DNA of 64,000 bases from Brachybacterium equifaecis (GTDB taxonomy: Bacteria; Actinomycetota; Actinomycetes; Actinomycetales; Dermabacteraceae): the NCBI RefSeq assembly GCF_023509525.1, contig NZ_JAKNCJ010000001.1, positions 186,001 through 250,000 on the forward strand. Reading direction: 5' to 3'. The notes under the pieces were generated by a model that was given only the letters and a program-made list of their open reading frames with translations, did no database searches and was not told the origin of the DNA. Each line of letters starts with the position of its first letter. Position 1 is the first letter of the stretch. Made by a program: the position numbers and the translations under genes. Positions 17,543-27,026 of the stretch are shown one piece after another.

Positions 17543-17910
17543 TCACTCCCGGATCTGGACGATCCCCTCGGACTCGCCCCATGCACGGTCCGCTGTCAGG
17601 ACCTGCACCTCGAGCCGCTGTGCGAGAGCAAGGCACAAGCGATCGCCCAGAGACAAGGGCGATCCGGAAGCCGACATCCCTGCGGCCATCTCCGCATCTG
17701 CCTGCGTCACCGGCTCGATCGACGTTCCATAGCCTTCGATCAGCGCGCGGACGGCCTCCACGTCGGCCCCGCGAGCAGTGACCTTCTGGAAGATCTCGGA
17801 CCAGTTCGCGGCGCCGACCACGCCACCCCGCTCGAGCTCCTGCTCGACACGATCAGCCCCCGCTCTCCCTGGAGGAAGGCGAGGACGGCGGAGGCATCGA
17901 GGACGATCAC
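17543..17910 (-). pseudogene. vapC: VapC-like PIN toxin, frameshifted
   Basis: A PIN-domain toxin gene in two frames. From the GTG at 17910 (overlapping the antitoxin stop as GTGA) the frame encodes VIVLDASAVLAFLQGER, the canonical PIN start with the first catalytic Asp. At the run of five C (plus strand 17857-17861) the frame is lost by one base. In the shifted frame the protein continues ADRVEQELERGGVVGAANWSEI and on to SLGDRLCLALAQ and VLTADRAW, the remaining acidic PIN motifs. Adding one base to the homopolymer would restore an intact gene of about 122 codons. It is either a disrupted toxin, a phase-variable homopolymer or an assembly error. Confidence 0.75.
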
Positions 17911-18152
17911 GACTGGTTCTGGCGCGATGCCTCGACCCGGCGCTGAGTGATCAGCTCCTCCACCAGGTCACCCCCCGCCAGCTGGGCGCGCACCAGGGCC
18001 TTCAACTGATCACGGGAGGCCATCACCACTCCCGCGGGAGTCTCGATGAGATGCAGCACCGTGCCCTCTTCCCAGTGCTGGCGCCCGCGCAGCGGCGAGG
18101 GGATGACCATGCGACCGCGGTCTCCCACGCGAACAGTCTCCGTGGTACTCAT
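17907..18152 (-). CDS. vapB: VapB-like AbrB-fold antitoxin
   Basis: An 81-residue antitoxin with an N-terminal SpoVT/AbrB swapped-hairpin DNA-binding domain (VRVGDRGRMVIPSPLR, 7-22) and a C-terminal tail (LVEELITQRRVEA) that would bind the toxin. It is upstream of, and overlaps by 4 bases, the PIN-toxin gene; such pairs autorepress their promoter. Since the toxin is frameshifted, the antitoxin may be an orphan. Confidence 0.85.
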   Translation of the reverse strand: MSTTETVRVGDRGRMVIPSPLRGRQHWEEGTVLHLIETPAGVVMASRDQLKALVRAQLAGGDLVEELITQRRVEASRQNQS

Positions 18153-18268
18153 GGAGGAATCGTCCCACCTGCGGCTTCAGGACGGTCACGGCACCGTCTG
18201 CCCAGCCGGACGCCCCTCCTGCCGCGATCAGGTGGCCCGGGGACCGCGGCGATGGCAGGATGGGAAGC

Positions 18269-20821
18269 ATGCCCACAACAGAGAACCTCACCCGCGACGA
18301 AGCGCGAGAGCGCGCATCCTTCCTGGCCACGGACACGTACGACGTCCGGCTCGACCTGACGACCTCGGAGACGACCTTCCTCACCGAGACCACCATCCGC
18401 TTCCGCTCGAGCGCGGCGCGCGAGACCTTCGTGGACCTCATCGCCCCCGCCGTGCGCGAGATCGAGCTCAACGGCGAGCTGCTCGAGGATCCGGCCTCCC
18501 GCTTCGACGGCGCGCGCGTGCAGCTGCCGGCGCTGGTCGAGGGCGAGAACGTCGTGCGGATCCTCGCCGACGGCGCCTACATGAACACCGGCGAGGGCCT
18601 GCACCGCTTCGTCGACCCGGTCGACGGCGAGGTCTACCTCTACACGCAGTTCGAGGTCTCCGACGCCCGCCGCATGTTCGCCTGCTTCGAGCAGCCCGAT
18701 CTGAAGGCCACGTTCCGCTTCACGGTCACCGCTCCCGACCACTGGCGCGTCATCTCCAACATGACCACCCCGGAGCCGACCCCCGCCGGCGAGGGCACCG
18801 CGACCTGGGCCTTCGAGCCCACCGAGCCGATCTCCACCTACCTCACCGCGCTCATCGCCGGGAAGTACGAGGGCGGCACCGGCGAGATCACCACGCGCGA
18901 CGGCCGCACGATCCCGATGGGCGTCTTCGCCCGCGCCTCGCTCGCCGAGCACGTCGACGCCCAGTACGTCATCGACATCACCAAGGCCGGCATCGACTTC
19001 TACGAGGAGGCCTTCGACTGCGACTTCCCGTTCACGAAGTACGACCAGGTCTTCGTGCCGGAGTACAACATGGGGGCGATGGAGAACCCGGGCGCGGTCA
19101 CCTACGTCGAGAGCTACGTGTTCCGCTCCGAGGTCGCCGACGCCGTGCGCGAGCGCCGGGACCTCACGATCCTCCACGAGCTCGCCCACATGTGGTTCGG
19201 CGATCTCGTGACAATGCGCTGGTGGGACGACCTGTGGCTGAACGAGTCCTTCGCCGAGTACGCCTCCACGCTCGCCTCGGCCGAGGCCACGAAGTGGACC
19301 GACTCCTGGACCACCTTCGCGGGCTCCGAGAAGGCCTGGGCCTACCGCCAGGACCAGCTCCCCTCCACCCACCCGATCGTCGCCGACATGGTCGACTTCG
19401 ACGCCGTGGAGACGAACTTCGACGGCATCACCTACGCCAAGGGCGCCTCGGTGCTGCGCCAGCTCGTCGCGTACGTCGGCAAGGACGCCTTCTTCGAGGG
19501 TCTGCGCGCTTACTTCCGCAAGCACGCCTGGGGCAACACCGAGCTGAAGGACCTCCTGGTCGAGCTCGAGGCGACCAGCGGCCGCGATCTCAGCTCCTGG
19601 TCGGCGCTGTGGCTCGAGACTGCGGGCGTGAACACCTTGCGCCCGCTCGTGGAGCGCGACGCCGACGGTGCCGTGACCTCCTTCGCCGTCGAGCAGAGCG
19701 CCGCGGCCGACTACCCGACGCTGCGGCCCCATCGCCTGCGGATCGCCGGCTTCTCCCTCGAGGACGGCGTGCTGCGCCGCACCGAGAGCGTGGAGATCGA
19801 CGTGGACGGCGAGCGCACCGAGGTCCCGGACCTCGTCGGCAGGACCGCGGAACTCTGGCTGCTCAACGACGGCGACCTCGCCTACGCGAAGATCCGCCTC
19901 GACGAGCAGTCCCTCGCCGTGGCGATCGATCATCTGCGCGACATCGAGGATCCGCTCGCGCGCACGCTCGTGTGGTCGGCCGCCTGGGACATGGTCCGAG
20001 ACGGCGAGCTGCCCTCGCGCCGCTTCCACGCCCTCGTGCTCGCGAACATCGAGGGCGAGTCGTCCTCGAGCGTGATCCGCACGCTGCTCGGCCAGGCGCG
20101 CACCACCGCGGGCGCCTACGCCGCGCCCTCCGAGCGCGCCGCGCGCACGGCGCTGACGGCCGACGCCCTCTGGGATCTCGCCGAGCGCGCCGAGGCGGGC
20201 TCGGACGCGCAGTTCCAGTTCCTCGAGGCGTTCACCCACGCCGCCTCGACCTCCGCGCATGCGGAGCGGGTGCGGAGCCTGCTGGAGGGCACCCTCGTGC
20301 TGCCCGGCCGCACGGTCGACACCGACCTGCGCTGGACCCTCGTGACCTCTCTCGCCGCCCTCGGCGCCATCGACGAGGCCGCGATCGATGCGGTGCTCGC
20401 CGAGGACGACACGCAGTCGGGCCGCAAGCGCGCTCTCACCGCGAAGGCCGCGATCCCGACCCCGGAGGCGAAGGCCGCCGCCTGGGAGAGCATCGTCGAG
20501 CGCGAGGACCTCGCCAACGAGTCGCTCTCGGCCGTGGCGCAGGGCTTCTCCCGCGTCCACGACGGCGCGCTCATCGCCCCCTACGAGCAGCCCTACTTCG
20601 CCATGCTCGAGCGGGTGTGGGAGGAGCGCTCCAACGAGATCGCCAACCGCATCATCCAGGGCCTGTTCCCCGCCGACTTCGGCGGGCAGGAGGTCGTGGA
20701 CGCCGCGGATGCCTGGCTCGAGGCGCACCCCGGCGCGCCGCTCGGCCTGCGCCGCCCGATCGTCGAGGGCCGCGACACGGTCGCCCGTCAGCTGCGTGTG
20801 CGCGCAGCCGATATCGCCTGA
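18269..20821 (+). CDS. pepN: Aminopeptidase N (M1 metallopeptidase)
   Basis: An 850-residue cytosolic zinc aminopeptidase that trims N-terminal residues from peptides. The exopeptidase motif GAMEN is at 269-273, followed by the zinc site HELAH (303-307) with the third ligand in NES (E326). The C-terminal ERAP1-like helical domain is complete. The start chosen is the ATG at 18269, which has AGGA eight bases upstream; an in-frame ATG at 18260 would add three residues but overlaps that Shine-Dalgarno. It is monocistronic, divergent from vapBC, and ends in a hairpin. Confidence 0.95.
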   Translation: MPTTENLTRDEARERASFLATDTYDVRLDLTTSETTFLTETTIRFRSSAARETFVDLIAPAVREIELNGELLEDPASRFDGARVQLPALVEGENVVRILADGAYMNTGEGLHRFVDPVDGEVYLYTQFEVSDARRMFACFEQPDLKATFRFTVTAPDHWRVISNMTTPEPTPAGEGTATWAFEPTEPISTYLTALIAGKYEGGTGEITTRDGRTIPMGVFARASLAEHVDAQYVIDITKAGIDFYEEAFDCDFPFTKYDQVFVPEYNMGAMENPGAVTYVESYVFRSEVADAVRERRDLTILHELAHMWFGDLVTMRWWDDLWLNESFAEYASTLASAEATKWTDSWTTFAGSEKAWAYRQDQLPSTHPIVADMVDFDAVETNFDGITYAKGASVLRQLVAYVGKDAFFEGLRAYFRKHAWGNTELKDLLVELEATSGRDLSSWSALWLETAGVNTLRPLVERDADGAVTSFAVEQSAAADYPTLRPHRLRIAGFSLEDGVLRRTESVEIDVDGERTEVPDLVGRTAELWLLNDGDLAYAKIRLDEQSLAVAIDHLRDIEDPLARTLVWSAAWDMVRDGELPSRRFHALVLANIEGESSSSVIRTLLGQARTTAGAYAAPSERAARTALTADALWDLAERAEAGSDAQFQFLEAFTHAASTSAHAERVRSLLEGTLVLPGRTVDTDLRWTLVTSLAALGAIDEAAIDAVLAEDDTQSGRKRALTAKAAIPTPEAKAAAWESIVEREDLANESLSAVAQGFSRVHDGALIAPYEQPYFAMLERVWEERSNEIANRIIQGLFPADFGGQEVVDAADAWLEAHPGAPLGLRRPIVEGRDTVARQLRVRAADIA

Positions 20822-20860
20822 TCCCGGGCGGGGGCTGAAGGGCCCCTGGACCGAGCCTGC

Positions 20861-20898
20861 TCCGGCCGGGTAGCGATTCTCACCGCTGCCCGGCCGGA
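20861..20898 (+). terminator. Hairpin after pepN
   Basis: Inverted repeat with a roughly 15-bp stem (one U-G wobble) and an 8-base loop, arms 20861-20875 and 20884-20898. There is no U-tract, as is common in high-G+C actinobacteria. The right arm lies close to the presumed mscS promoter. Confidence 0.55.
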
Positions 20899-20931
20899 CT
20901 GCGCACGGGGTCCGCGGCTAGGGTCGAGAGT

Positions 20932-21867
20932 ATGGATCTGGTCGAACTGCTGAGCGCCCCCTCGACGGAAGGCGCGCTGTCCCTCGCGGACAGGATCTGG
21001 ACATGGCTGCTCTCCAGCGGCGTCACCGTCGTCATCATCATCGTGGCCGCGCTGATCCTGCGCATGGTCGCAGCGTGGCTGATCCGCCGCTTCTTCCGCA
21101 CCATGCGGGAGGGCGGCACGCGGCTGAGCAGCATGACGAGCGCGATGGCGGGCCGCGATCAGCGCACCGCGCGGATGGCCCAGCAGCGCCGTGCGCAGCG
21201 CATCAGCACGCTCACCTCGGTGAGCGTGAACATCGCGAGCATCGTGATCGGCATCGTGGCCCTCGTGATGGTGCTCTCCGCGCTCGGGGTGAACGTCTCG
21301 CCCCTGATCGCGAGCCTCGGCGTAGCCGGTCTCGCTGCCGGCATCGGCGCCCAGACGATCATCAAGGACATGATCGCCGGCATGCTGATCCTCTTCGAGG
21401 ACATCGTCGCCGTCGGGGACACCGTCGACTTCGAGTACGCCAGCGGCACCGTCGAGGCCGTCAGTCTGCGAGCCACCCAGATCCGCGCGCTCGACGGCAC
21501 GCTGTGGACCGTCCGCAACGGCGAGGTGATCCGCATCGGCAACAAGTCCCGCGGCTTCGCGACCGCAGTGGTCACCCTGGACATCGACTCCGGCGCCGAC
21601 AACACGGTCGTCAGCACCGCCCTCGCCGCCGTCGCGGATGACCTGGCCAGCGACGAGGCCTGGGCGGATCTCATCGATCCGCCCGTGGAGGTCAGCGGCA
21701 TCCTCAGCGTCGACGGCGCGCGCATGCAGCGCCGTGTCACCGTGAAGACCGTCGCCGGGCAGCAGTGGGCGGTCGAGATGGAGCTGCGGCGCCGCATCCG
21801 CATCGCCTTCCGCGCCGCGGAGATCGACTTCGCGCTCCCCCGCTTCGAGGGCTCCGCGAAGGCCTGA
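20932..21867 (+). CDS. mscS: Small-conductance mechanosensitive channel (MscS family)
   Basis: A 311-residue inner-membrane channel releasing solutes on hypo-osmotic shock. Three membrane helices are visible: about 20-45, 95-118 and the pore helix about 124-150, which carries the Gly/Ala pattern [12 protein letters not shown]. The beta domain follows ([18 protein letters not shown]) and then the C-terminal alpha/beta vestibule. A TAGGGT hexamer ends seven bases before the ATG, and no Shine-Dalgarno is evident, so a leaderless transcript is possible. A globin gene follows 55 bases downstream. Confidence 0.9.
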   Translation: MDLVELLSAPSTEGALSLADRIWTWLLSSGVTVVIIIVAALILRMVAAWLIRRFFRTMREGGTRLSSMTSAMAGRDQRTARMAQQRRAQRISTLTSVSVNIASIVIGIVALVMVLSALGVNVSPLIASLGVAGLAAGIGAQTIIKDMIAGMLILFEDIVAVGDTVDFEYASGTVEAVSLRATQIRALDGTLWTVRNGEVIRIGNKSRGFATAVVTLDIDSGADNTVVSTALAAVADDLASDEAWADLIDPPVEVSGILSVDGARMQRRVTVKTVAGQQWAVEMELRRRIRIAFRAAEIDFALPRFEGSAKA

Positions 21868-21922
21868 GCACTCCCCTGCATCGCGGCCGCGGTCGCAGCA
21901 CCCGAGAGGACGAGAGCACCCC

Positions 21923-22399
21923 ATGACGATCCCCCTGCGACCGGCCGGCCCCGGCCACGAGCCCCAGCAGACCTTCCACGAGGCCGTCGGCGGGCACGAG
22001 ACCTTCGTGCGCCTCGTGGACCGCTTCTACGAGGGCGTCATCACGGATCCGCTCCTGCGGCCGATGTACCCCGAGGCCGAGACGGACCCCGCCATGCCCG
22101 GGGCGCGCGAGCGGCTGACGATGTTCCTCGAGCAGTACTGGGGCGGCCCGAAGACCTACGGCGAGCAGCGCGGCCATCCGCGGCTGCGGATGCGCCATGC
22201 GGTCTTCCCCGTCTCCCCCGCGGCTCGGGACGCCTGGCTGCGGCACATGCGCGCGGCGGTCCTCTCCCTCGAGCTGCCGCCGCTGCAGGAGGAGACCCTG
22301 TGGGACTACCTCGAGCGGGCCGCGCACTCCCTGGTCAACACGCACGACGGCGGCGAGGCCCCGATGGCGCCGGGCAGCATCCCGGGCCACCTCGACTGA
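21923..22399 (+). CDS. glbO: Group-II truncated haemoglobin
   Basis: A 158-residue 2-on-2 globin of the trHbO class. The [17 protein letters not shown] segment carries the B-helix Tyr, [13 protein letters not shown] is the E-helix region, and [13 protein letters not shown] holds the proximal His and the conserved group-II motif. These proteins bind O2/NO and are linked to hypoxia or peroxide stress. It may be co-transcribed with mscS. Confidence 0.9.
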   Translation: MTIPLRPAGPGHEPQQTFHEAVGGHETFVRLVDRFYEGVITDPLLRPMYPEAETDPAMPGARERLTMFLEQYWGGPKTYGEQRGHPRLRMRHAVFPVSPAARDAWLRHMRAAVLSLELPPLQEETLWDYLERAAHSLVNTHDGGEAPMAPGSIPGHLD

Positions 22400-22468
22400 G
22401 CACCGGTCAGCACGCCCAGATGCACGGACCGGGGCGGAAACAGTTCGCGTCTCTCTGGGAGCCTTGAC

Positions 22469-22485
22469 CTTGACACTGTGTGAAG
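22469..22485 (+). promoter_or_regulatory. Candidate MerR operator
   Basis: A 17-base near-palindrome, CTT-GACAC-T-GTGTG-AAG (one mismatch), 19 bases before the merR start. It overlaps TTGACC/TTGACA hexamers (22464-22475). MerR proteins bind such dyads between or over promoter elements, so this is probably the autoregulatory site. No convincing -10 is seen. Confidence 0.5.
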
Positions 22486-22504
22486 CGGTTGGGTGGGGGT
22501 CGAC

Positions 22505-23269
22505 ATGTTGAGCATCGGAGAGATCGCGCACCGCACAGGTGTTTCACGGCGCATGCTGCGGCACTGGGAAGGCGAGGGGCTACTGACCCCAGCTGCCACC
22601 GACCCAGTGACCGGGTATCGGCGCTACCAGGACAGTCAGCTGGGGCGCGTGCGAGTCATCACGCGACTGCGGACGCTCGGATTCGGCTTGGCCGAGATCG
22701 CGCAGCTGCTCGACCCTCTGATCGAGCAGCCTGCGCTGGTAACGCTTCTCACCCACCAGGCAGACACCCTGCAGCGCCAGATCACCGAGGCTTCGACAAA
22801 TCTGGTCCATGTCCAGCACCGTCTGGACGTCATTCAGAGCATGTCCAAGGAGATCGTGATGAATCTGTCCCTCGCCGCACTGCCCCACTTCGAGATCTGG
22901 GGACTGAGCAGCGCTGTCCTCGACGAGACCGACATCCCTCACGCCGTGGAAGAGCTGTACCAGGAGCTTCCGCCATCCGATGACGAGATCGTGCTTCTGT
23001 ACGACGGCACGCGCGACGACCAGATCACTGTCTCGGTCGGGAGCATCGCGCGCCCCGAATCTGAGGCGGTCAGCAGCATCGTCGTGCAGGAGGCACCGGA
23101 AGGCGTCACGGTCACTTTCGACACGCCCCCAGAAAGCATCGGGGATGCCTGGGTCCTCATCGAGGCCGAGCTCGAGAAGCGGCACCTGATGAGTTTCGGT
23201 GTCTATCGGCAGATCAACAACGCGACGGGCCGGGTCACTCTGCAAGCTCCCGTTCGCGAGCGGAGCTGA
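22505..23269 (+). CDS. MerR-family regulator with effector-binding domain
   Basis: A 254-residue regulator. The N-terminal winged helix (MLSIGEIAHRTGVSRRMLRHWE, YRRYQDSQL) is followed by a coiled-coil dimerisation helix (about 75-118). A C-terminal domain of about 130 residues resembles GyrI/BmrR-like multidrug-binding modules. The ATG at 22505 is used; a GTG four codons earlier is possible. G+C is slightly lower than in its neighbours. No drug pump is adjacent, so the target operon is unknown. Confidence 0.85.
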   Translation: MLSIGEIAHRTGVSRRMLRHWEGEGLLTPAATDPVTGYRRYQDSQLGRVRVITRLRTLGFGLAEIAQLLDPLIEQPALVTLLTHQADTLQRQITEASTNLVHVQHRLDVIQSMSKEIVMNLSLAALPHFEIWGLSSAVLDETDIPHAVEELYQELPPSDDEIVLLYDGTRDDQITVSVGSIARPESEAVSSIVVQEAPEGVTVTFDTPPESIGDAWVLIEAELEKRHLMSFGVYRQINNATGRVTLQAPVRERS

Positions 23270-23273
23270 TCTG

Positions 23274-23756
23274 TCAGCTGCGGAACGCGATCGGCTCGTC
23301 CTGAAGCGCGGCGAGGACCTCGCGGCTGGAAGCGTCCAGGCGCGAGGTGCCTCCCGTGGCGCGGTCGACGATGACGATCGTCGTGCGCGCGCTTGCGTAG
23401 GGCGCGGCGCCTTCGCCATCATCGCTGCGCAGGATGCGGTAGTCCACATCGAAGCTCGCCCCGCCGATGCGGGAGACCCACAGCCGCACCAGCACGCCTT
23501 CGCGGAGGTAGTCGATCGGCCGGTGGTACTCCAGGCGCTGGGAGGCGATGAGGGTCAGCATCGCCGAGCGCGGCCCGAACAGGTCCAGCTGGGTCGCGCG
23601 CGCCTCGGCGCCGCGGGCGAGCTGCTCGGGGGCGGGCGCCCAGAACGCCGCGATCCTCGCCTCCTCCAGCAGGCCGACCACCGCGGCGTTGTTCACGTGG
23701 GCGTAGGCGTCCAGATCGCTCCAGCGCAGGGGGATGACGACATCGAGATGAGGCAT
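23274..23756 (-). CDS. Hotdog-fold acyl-CoA thioesterase (YbgC-like)
   Basis: A 160-residue 4HBT thioesterase. The catalytic motif is RWSDLDAYAHVNN (Asp/His/Asn near residues 14-24), followed by a long hotdog helix and the strand LEYHRPIDYLREGVLV. It would hydrolyse acyl-CoA thioesters. It is divergently transcribed from a TesB-type thioesterase with a 30-base gap, so the two probably share a control region. Confidence 0.87.
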   Translation of the reverse strand: MPHLDVVIPLRWSDLDAYAHVNNAAVVGLLEEARIAAFWAPAPEQLARGAEARATQLDLFGPRSAMLTLIASQRLEYHRPIDYLREGVLVRLWVSRIGGASFDVDYRILRSDDGEGAAPYASARTTIVIVDRATGGTSRLDASSREVLAALQDEPIAFRS

Positions 23757-23786
23757 CCGCCCATGGTAGATCGGTAGCATCCGGCC

Positions 23787-24701
23787 ATGGCCACCGCACC
23801 CGAACCGACCCCCGATTCCGTCTCCGCCGCCCTGCTGGACCTCCTGGATCTGCGCGAGGTCCCCGCAGATCTCCCCGAGTCCGGGCCCGCGCATCCGGGC
23901 CCCGCCGGCATCTTCGAGGGCGAGACCCGCCCGCAGCCCGGTGGGCACGTGTTCGGCGGCCAGGTGATGGGCCAGGCCGTCGTCGCCGTCGGCCGGACGG
24001 TCCCTGCCTCCCGCCGCATCCACTCGATGTACTCCTACTTCCTCGCCCCCGGGGATCCTGCCCTGCCGATCCGCTTCGAGGTCGATGCTCTGCGCGACGG
24101 CGGCTCCTTCTCGGTGCGCCGGGTGCTCGCCACCCAGGCGGGCCGCACGATCCTCGCGATGACCGCGTCCTTCCAGGAGCAGCAGTCCGGCCTCGAGCAC
24201 CAGGACCGCGCCCCGTCGGCCCCGGACCCCGAGGGGCTTCCGACCACCGCGGACGTCCTCGCGGGCATCGACCACCCCGTCGCCCGCTACTGGGCGACCC
24301 AGCGCCCCATCGACATCCGCCATGTCACCGATCCGATCTACCTGCGGCCCGACGGCAGCGCCGCCGAGACGCAGATGCTGTGGATGCGGGTCCTCTCCCC
24401 CGTCGAGGCGCCCGGCCTCGTGCACGATGCGATCCTCGCGTTCGCGAGCGACTACACGCCCTTCGAGCCGATCATGCGCCGCCAGGGGCTGACCTGGGTC
24501 ACGCCGGGCCTGCGCATGGCCACGATCAACCACGCGATCTGGTGGCACCAGCACGCCGATCTGAACGACTGGCTGCTGTACGTGCAGCGATCCCCCTCGG
24601 CCTCCGGCGGACGCGGCCTCACCCAGGGCCAGCTCTTCGCGCGCGACGGCTCGCTGGTGGCGACCGTGACGCAGGAGGGGATGATCCGCACCGCGCAGTG
24701 A
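23787..24701 (+). CDS. tesB: Acyl-CoA thioesterase II
   Basis: A 304-residue double-hotdog thioesterase. The first domain has VFGGQVMGQAVVA and SMYSYFLAPGDP. The second has the TesB Asp in ASDYTPFEPIM and the Gln/Thr region ATINHAIWWHQHADLNDWLLY. It hydrolyses medium- and long-chain acyl-CoAs. The 3' coding end forms the left arm of a transcription terminator. Confidence 0.93.
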   Translation: MATAPEPTPDSVSAALLDLLDLREVPADLPESGPAHPGPAGIFEGETRPQPGGHVFGGQVMGQAVVAVGRTVPASRRIHSMYSYFLAPGDPALPIRFEVDALRDGGSFSVRRVLATQAGRTILAMTASFQEQQSGLEHQDRAPSAPDPEGLPTTADVLAGIDHPVARYWATQRPIDIRHVTDPIYLRPDGSAAETQMLWMRVLSPVEAPGLVHDAILAFASDYTPFEPIMRRQGLTWVTPGLRMATINHAIWWHQHADLNDWLLYVQRSPSASGGRGLTQGQLFARDGSLVATVTQEGMIRTAQ

Positions 24702-24725
24702 GCGCGAGCGGATCATCCCCTCCTG
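24672..24725 (+). terminator. Terminator hairpin straddling the tesB stop codon
   Basis: A perfect 18-bp inverted repeat: arms 24672-24689 (inside tesB) and 24708-24725, with an 18-base loop containing the TGA stop (24699-24701) and an inner GCGC/GCGC pair. It lies between convergent tesB and the sugar-binding-protein gene and can serve both. Confidence 0.75.
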
Positions 24726-24737
24726 GAGCGGGCCCGA

Positions 24738-26090
24738 TCAGGCCATCGCGGCGTTCCCGGCCTCCTGGGCCTGCGGGAGGCCCTCGGCGGCGCTGAGGCG
24801 GCCGATGAAGATCTCCTGGAAGATCGGGAACGCAGCGGTCAGCCCCGCGTTCGCCTTCGCGCCGGTGTCGGCCATGGCGGGGTTCTTCGCCGCCTCGACG
24901 AACACGGAGACGTCCTGGCCGAGCTTCGACCAGTAGTGGACGAACGCGCTCTGCACCTCGGTGTTGCCGGGGAAGGAGATGCCCTTCTCGCCGATCGGCC
25001 GCTGGCCGTCGGCCGAGCCGAGCCAGGTGAGGAGCTGCGCGATGCCCTCCTGCTTGTCGTCCTCGGCCTTCGCGTTGCCGACGGCGACCACGCCGTGCAC
25101 GAGCGACTTCGCCCCTGCCGGGCCCGCGACCATGGGCGCGATGCCCCACTCGAACGAGTCGCCGATGCCCTCGTTCAGCGCGGTCAGGCTGTAGGGGCCG
25201 GACTGGAACAGGCCGAGCTTGCCCTGCACGAACAGATCGCGGGAGAAGTCGCCGTTCTCGTTGGTGTCGGCGGCGCTCGGGGCGACCTGCTGGACGTTCA
25301 CGAGATCCGCGAGGTACTGGAACGCGGCGATGCCCTCGGGCGAGGCGAAGGTGTAGGCGTCGTCCTCCTGCCACGTGGCGCCGTTGGAGGCGAGGAACGG
25401 CCCGATGATCGCCTGGCGGTCGGCCTGGGAGTTGAACCCGAACTGCGCACGGGAAGCAGCGTCGAAGCCCTCCTCGCCGGGGTGCTTGCCTGCGCCGTCG
25501 ACGGTGAGCTTCGCTGCGGCCTCGCGCAGCGAGTCGGTGGCCGCGGCCGGATCGAAGGCGAGCTTCGCGGGATCGATGCCCGCGGCCTCGACGAGGCCCT
25601 TGTTGTAGAACAGCGCGATCGAGTCCCACAGCTGGGGGACGCCCCAGAGCTTGCCCTCGCGGGTGTAGAGCTCGACGACCGCCTTCTCCCACTGGTCCGC
25701 GCCCTCGGTGACCACGTCATCGATCGCGACCAGGTTGCCGGAGGACTGGTACTGCACGTAGTTCGCGGAGTTCATCCAGTAGACGTCGGGCGCGGAGCTG
25801 TTCTTCGTGCCGGCAGTGGCGACATCGAGCGGGAGGGTCGTCCAGTAGTCGGACCACGGGACGACGTCGATGCTGACGCTCCAGCCCGTCTTCTCGGTGA
25901 ACGCGGCGAAGGACTCCTCGTAGGCCGCGCGGGCCGAGTCGTCCCACAGGCGGAAGGAGAGCGTCTTGCCCCCGCCGCCGTCGGAGCCTCCCGAGCCTCC
26001 CGAGGTCCCGGAGGGCGAGCAGGCGGCGGCAGCGGCGGAGACGGATCCGGCTGCGGCGAGAGCGGTGAGCATGCGGCGGCGAGAGAGCAT
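24738..26090 (-). CDS. Sugar ABC transporter substrate-binding lipoprotein
   Basis: A 450-residue family-1 solute-binding protein. The signal peptide ends in a lipobox (AAAAC, Cys near residue 24), so it should be lipid-anchored outside the membrane. A SRRRML start suggests possible Tat export. A Gly/Ser-rich linker precedes the binding domain (SFRLWDDSARAAYEESFAAFTEKTGW). It lies downstream of two MalF/MalG-type permeases, 90 bases after the second. No ATPase gene is present, so a shared MsiK-type ATPase is expected. The sugar is unknown. Confidence 0.92.
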   Translation of the reverse strand: MLSRRRMLTALAAAGSVSAAAAACSPSGTSGGSGGSDGGGGKTLSFRLWDDSARAAYEESFAAFTEKTGWSVSIDVVPWSDYWTTLPLDVATAGTKNSSAPDVYWMNSANYVQYQSSGNLVAIDDVVTEGADQWEKAVVELYTREGKLWGVPQLWDSIALFYNKGLVEAAGIDPAKLAFDPAAATDSLREAAAKLTVDGAGKHPGEEGFDAASRAQFGFNSQADRQAIIGPFLASNGATWQEDDAYTFASPEGIAAFQYLADLVNVQQVAPSAADTNENGDFSRDLFVQGKLGLFQSGPYSLTALNEGIGDSFEWGIAPMVAGPAGAKSLVHGVVAVGNAKAEDDKQEGIAQLLTWLGSADGQRPIGEKGISFPGNTEVQSAFVHYWSKLGQDVSVFVEAAKNPAMADTGAKANAGLTAAFPIFQEIFIGRLSAAEGLPQAQEAGNAAMA

Positions 26091-26180
26091 TGGTGACCTT
26101 CCGGCGAACGGGACTGCGGTGCGCCCATATTGTCACACCTTCAACTACCGTGAGCGGGACTGTGTCCGCCGATGACGCTC

Positions 26181-27014
26181 TCAGCGCAGCGCGCCGGCCC
26201 CGATCGAGCGGGTGAGCTGGCGCTGGAAGATGATGAACAGCACCACGAGCGGGATCATCGCGATGGTCGTCGCCGCCATCACCATCGTCCAGTTCGAGTT
26301 GTACTGGGACTGCATCCCCGAGGTCGCCACCGTGATCGTCTGCCAGGGCGGACCCGAGGTGATGACCAGGGGCCACATGAAGCTGTTCCAGTGCGTGACC
26401 ACCGTGATCAGCACCAGGGTGATGATGATCGGCCGGTTCAGCGGGATCACCAGGTTCCACAGCAGCCGCAGGGTGCCCGCGCCGTCCAGGCGCATCGCAT
26501 CCATCAGCTCCCCGGGCATCGCGCGGAAGTTCTCGCGCAGCAGGAAGATCGCATACGGCGACCCCAGCACGAACGGGAGCACGAGGGCCCAGAAGGTGTC
26601 GCGCATCCCGGCCTGGGTCAGCATCAGGTAGAGCGGCACCACCACGACCACCTGCGGCACCATGAGCGTGGCCACATACACCCAGAACAGCAGGTCGCGA
26701 CCGGGGAACCGCAGCAGGGCGAAGGCGTAGGCGGCGAGCACCGAGAAGACCATCTGCCCGATGAGGATCACCGCGACCATCTGCAGCGTCACCGCGATCG
26801 GCGCGATGAGCCCCCCTGCGTCCGTGGTGAGCAGAGCCTGGAAGTTCTCGAGGGTGGGCGGGGCGGGCAGGGCGAGCGGGCCGTCCTGCACGAACTGGCG
26901 GGGGGACTTCAGCGCGGTCAGGACCGACAGCGCGAAGGGCGCGAGCGTCAGGAGCGCGGCGATCGCGAGGATCGCGTAGGTGGCGGCATAGCCGAGCAGT
27001 CGGCGGGCGTGCAT
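26181..27014 (-). CDS. Sugar ABC transporter permease (MalG type)
   Basis: A 277-residue permease with six membrane helices. The EAA coupling loop (MPGELMDAMRLDGAGTLRLL) near residues 165-185 contacts the ATPase, followed by LVIPLNRP. It is the second gene of the importer operon, 12 bases after the first permease. Confidence 0.93.
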   Translation of the reverse strand: MHARRLLGYAATYAILAIAALLTLAPFALSVLTALKSPRQFVQDGPLALPAPPTLENFQALLTTDAGGLIAPIAVTLQMVAVILIGQMVFSVLAAYAFALLRFPGRDLLFWVYVATLMVPQVVVVVPLYLMLTQAGMRDTFWALVLPFVLGSPYAIFLLRENFRAMPGELMDAMRLDGAGTLRLLWNLVIPLNRPIIITLVLITVVTHWNSFMWPLVITSGPPWQTITVATSGMQSQYNSNWTMVMAATTIAMIPLVVLFIIFQRQLTRSIGAGALR

Positions 27015-27026
27015 CGTGTGCCTCTC

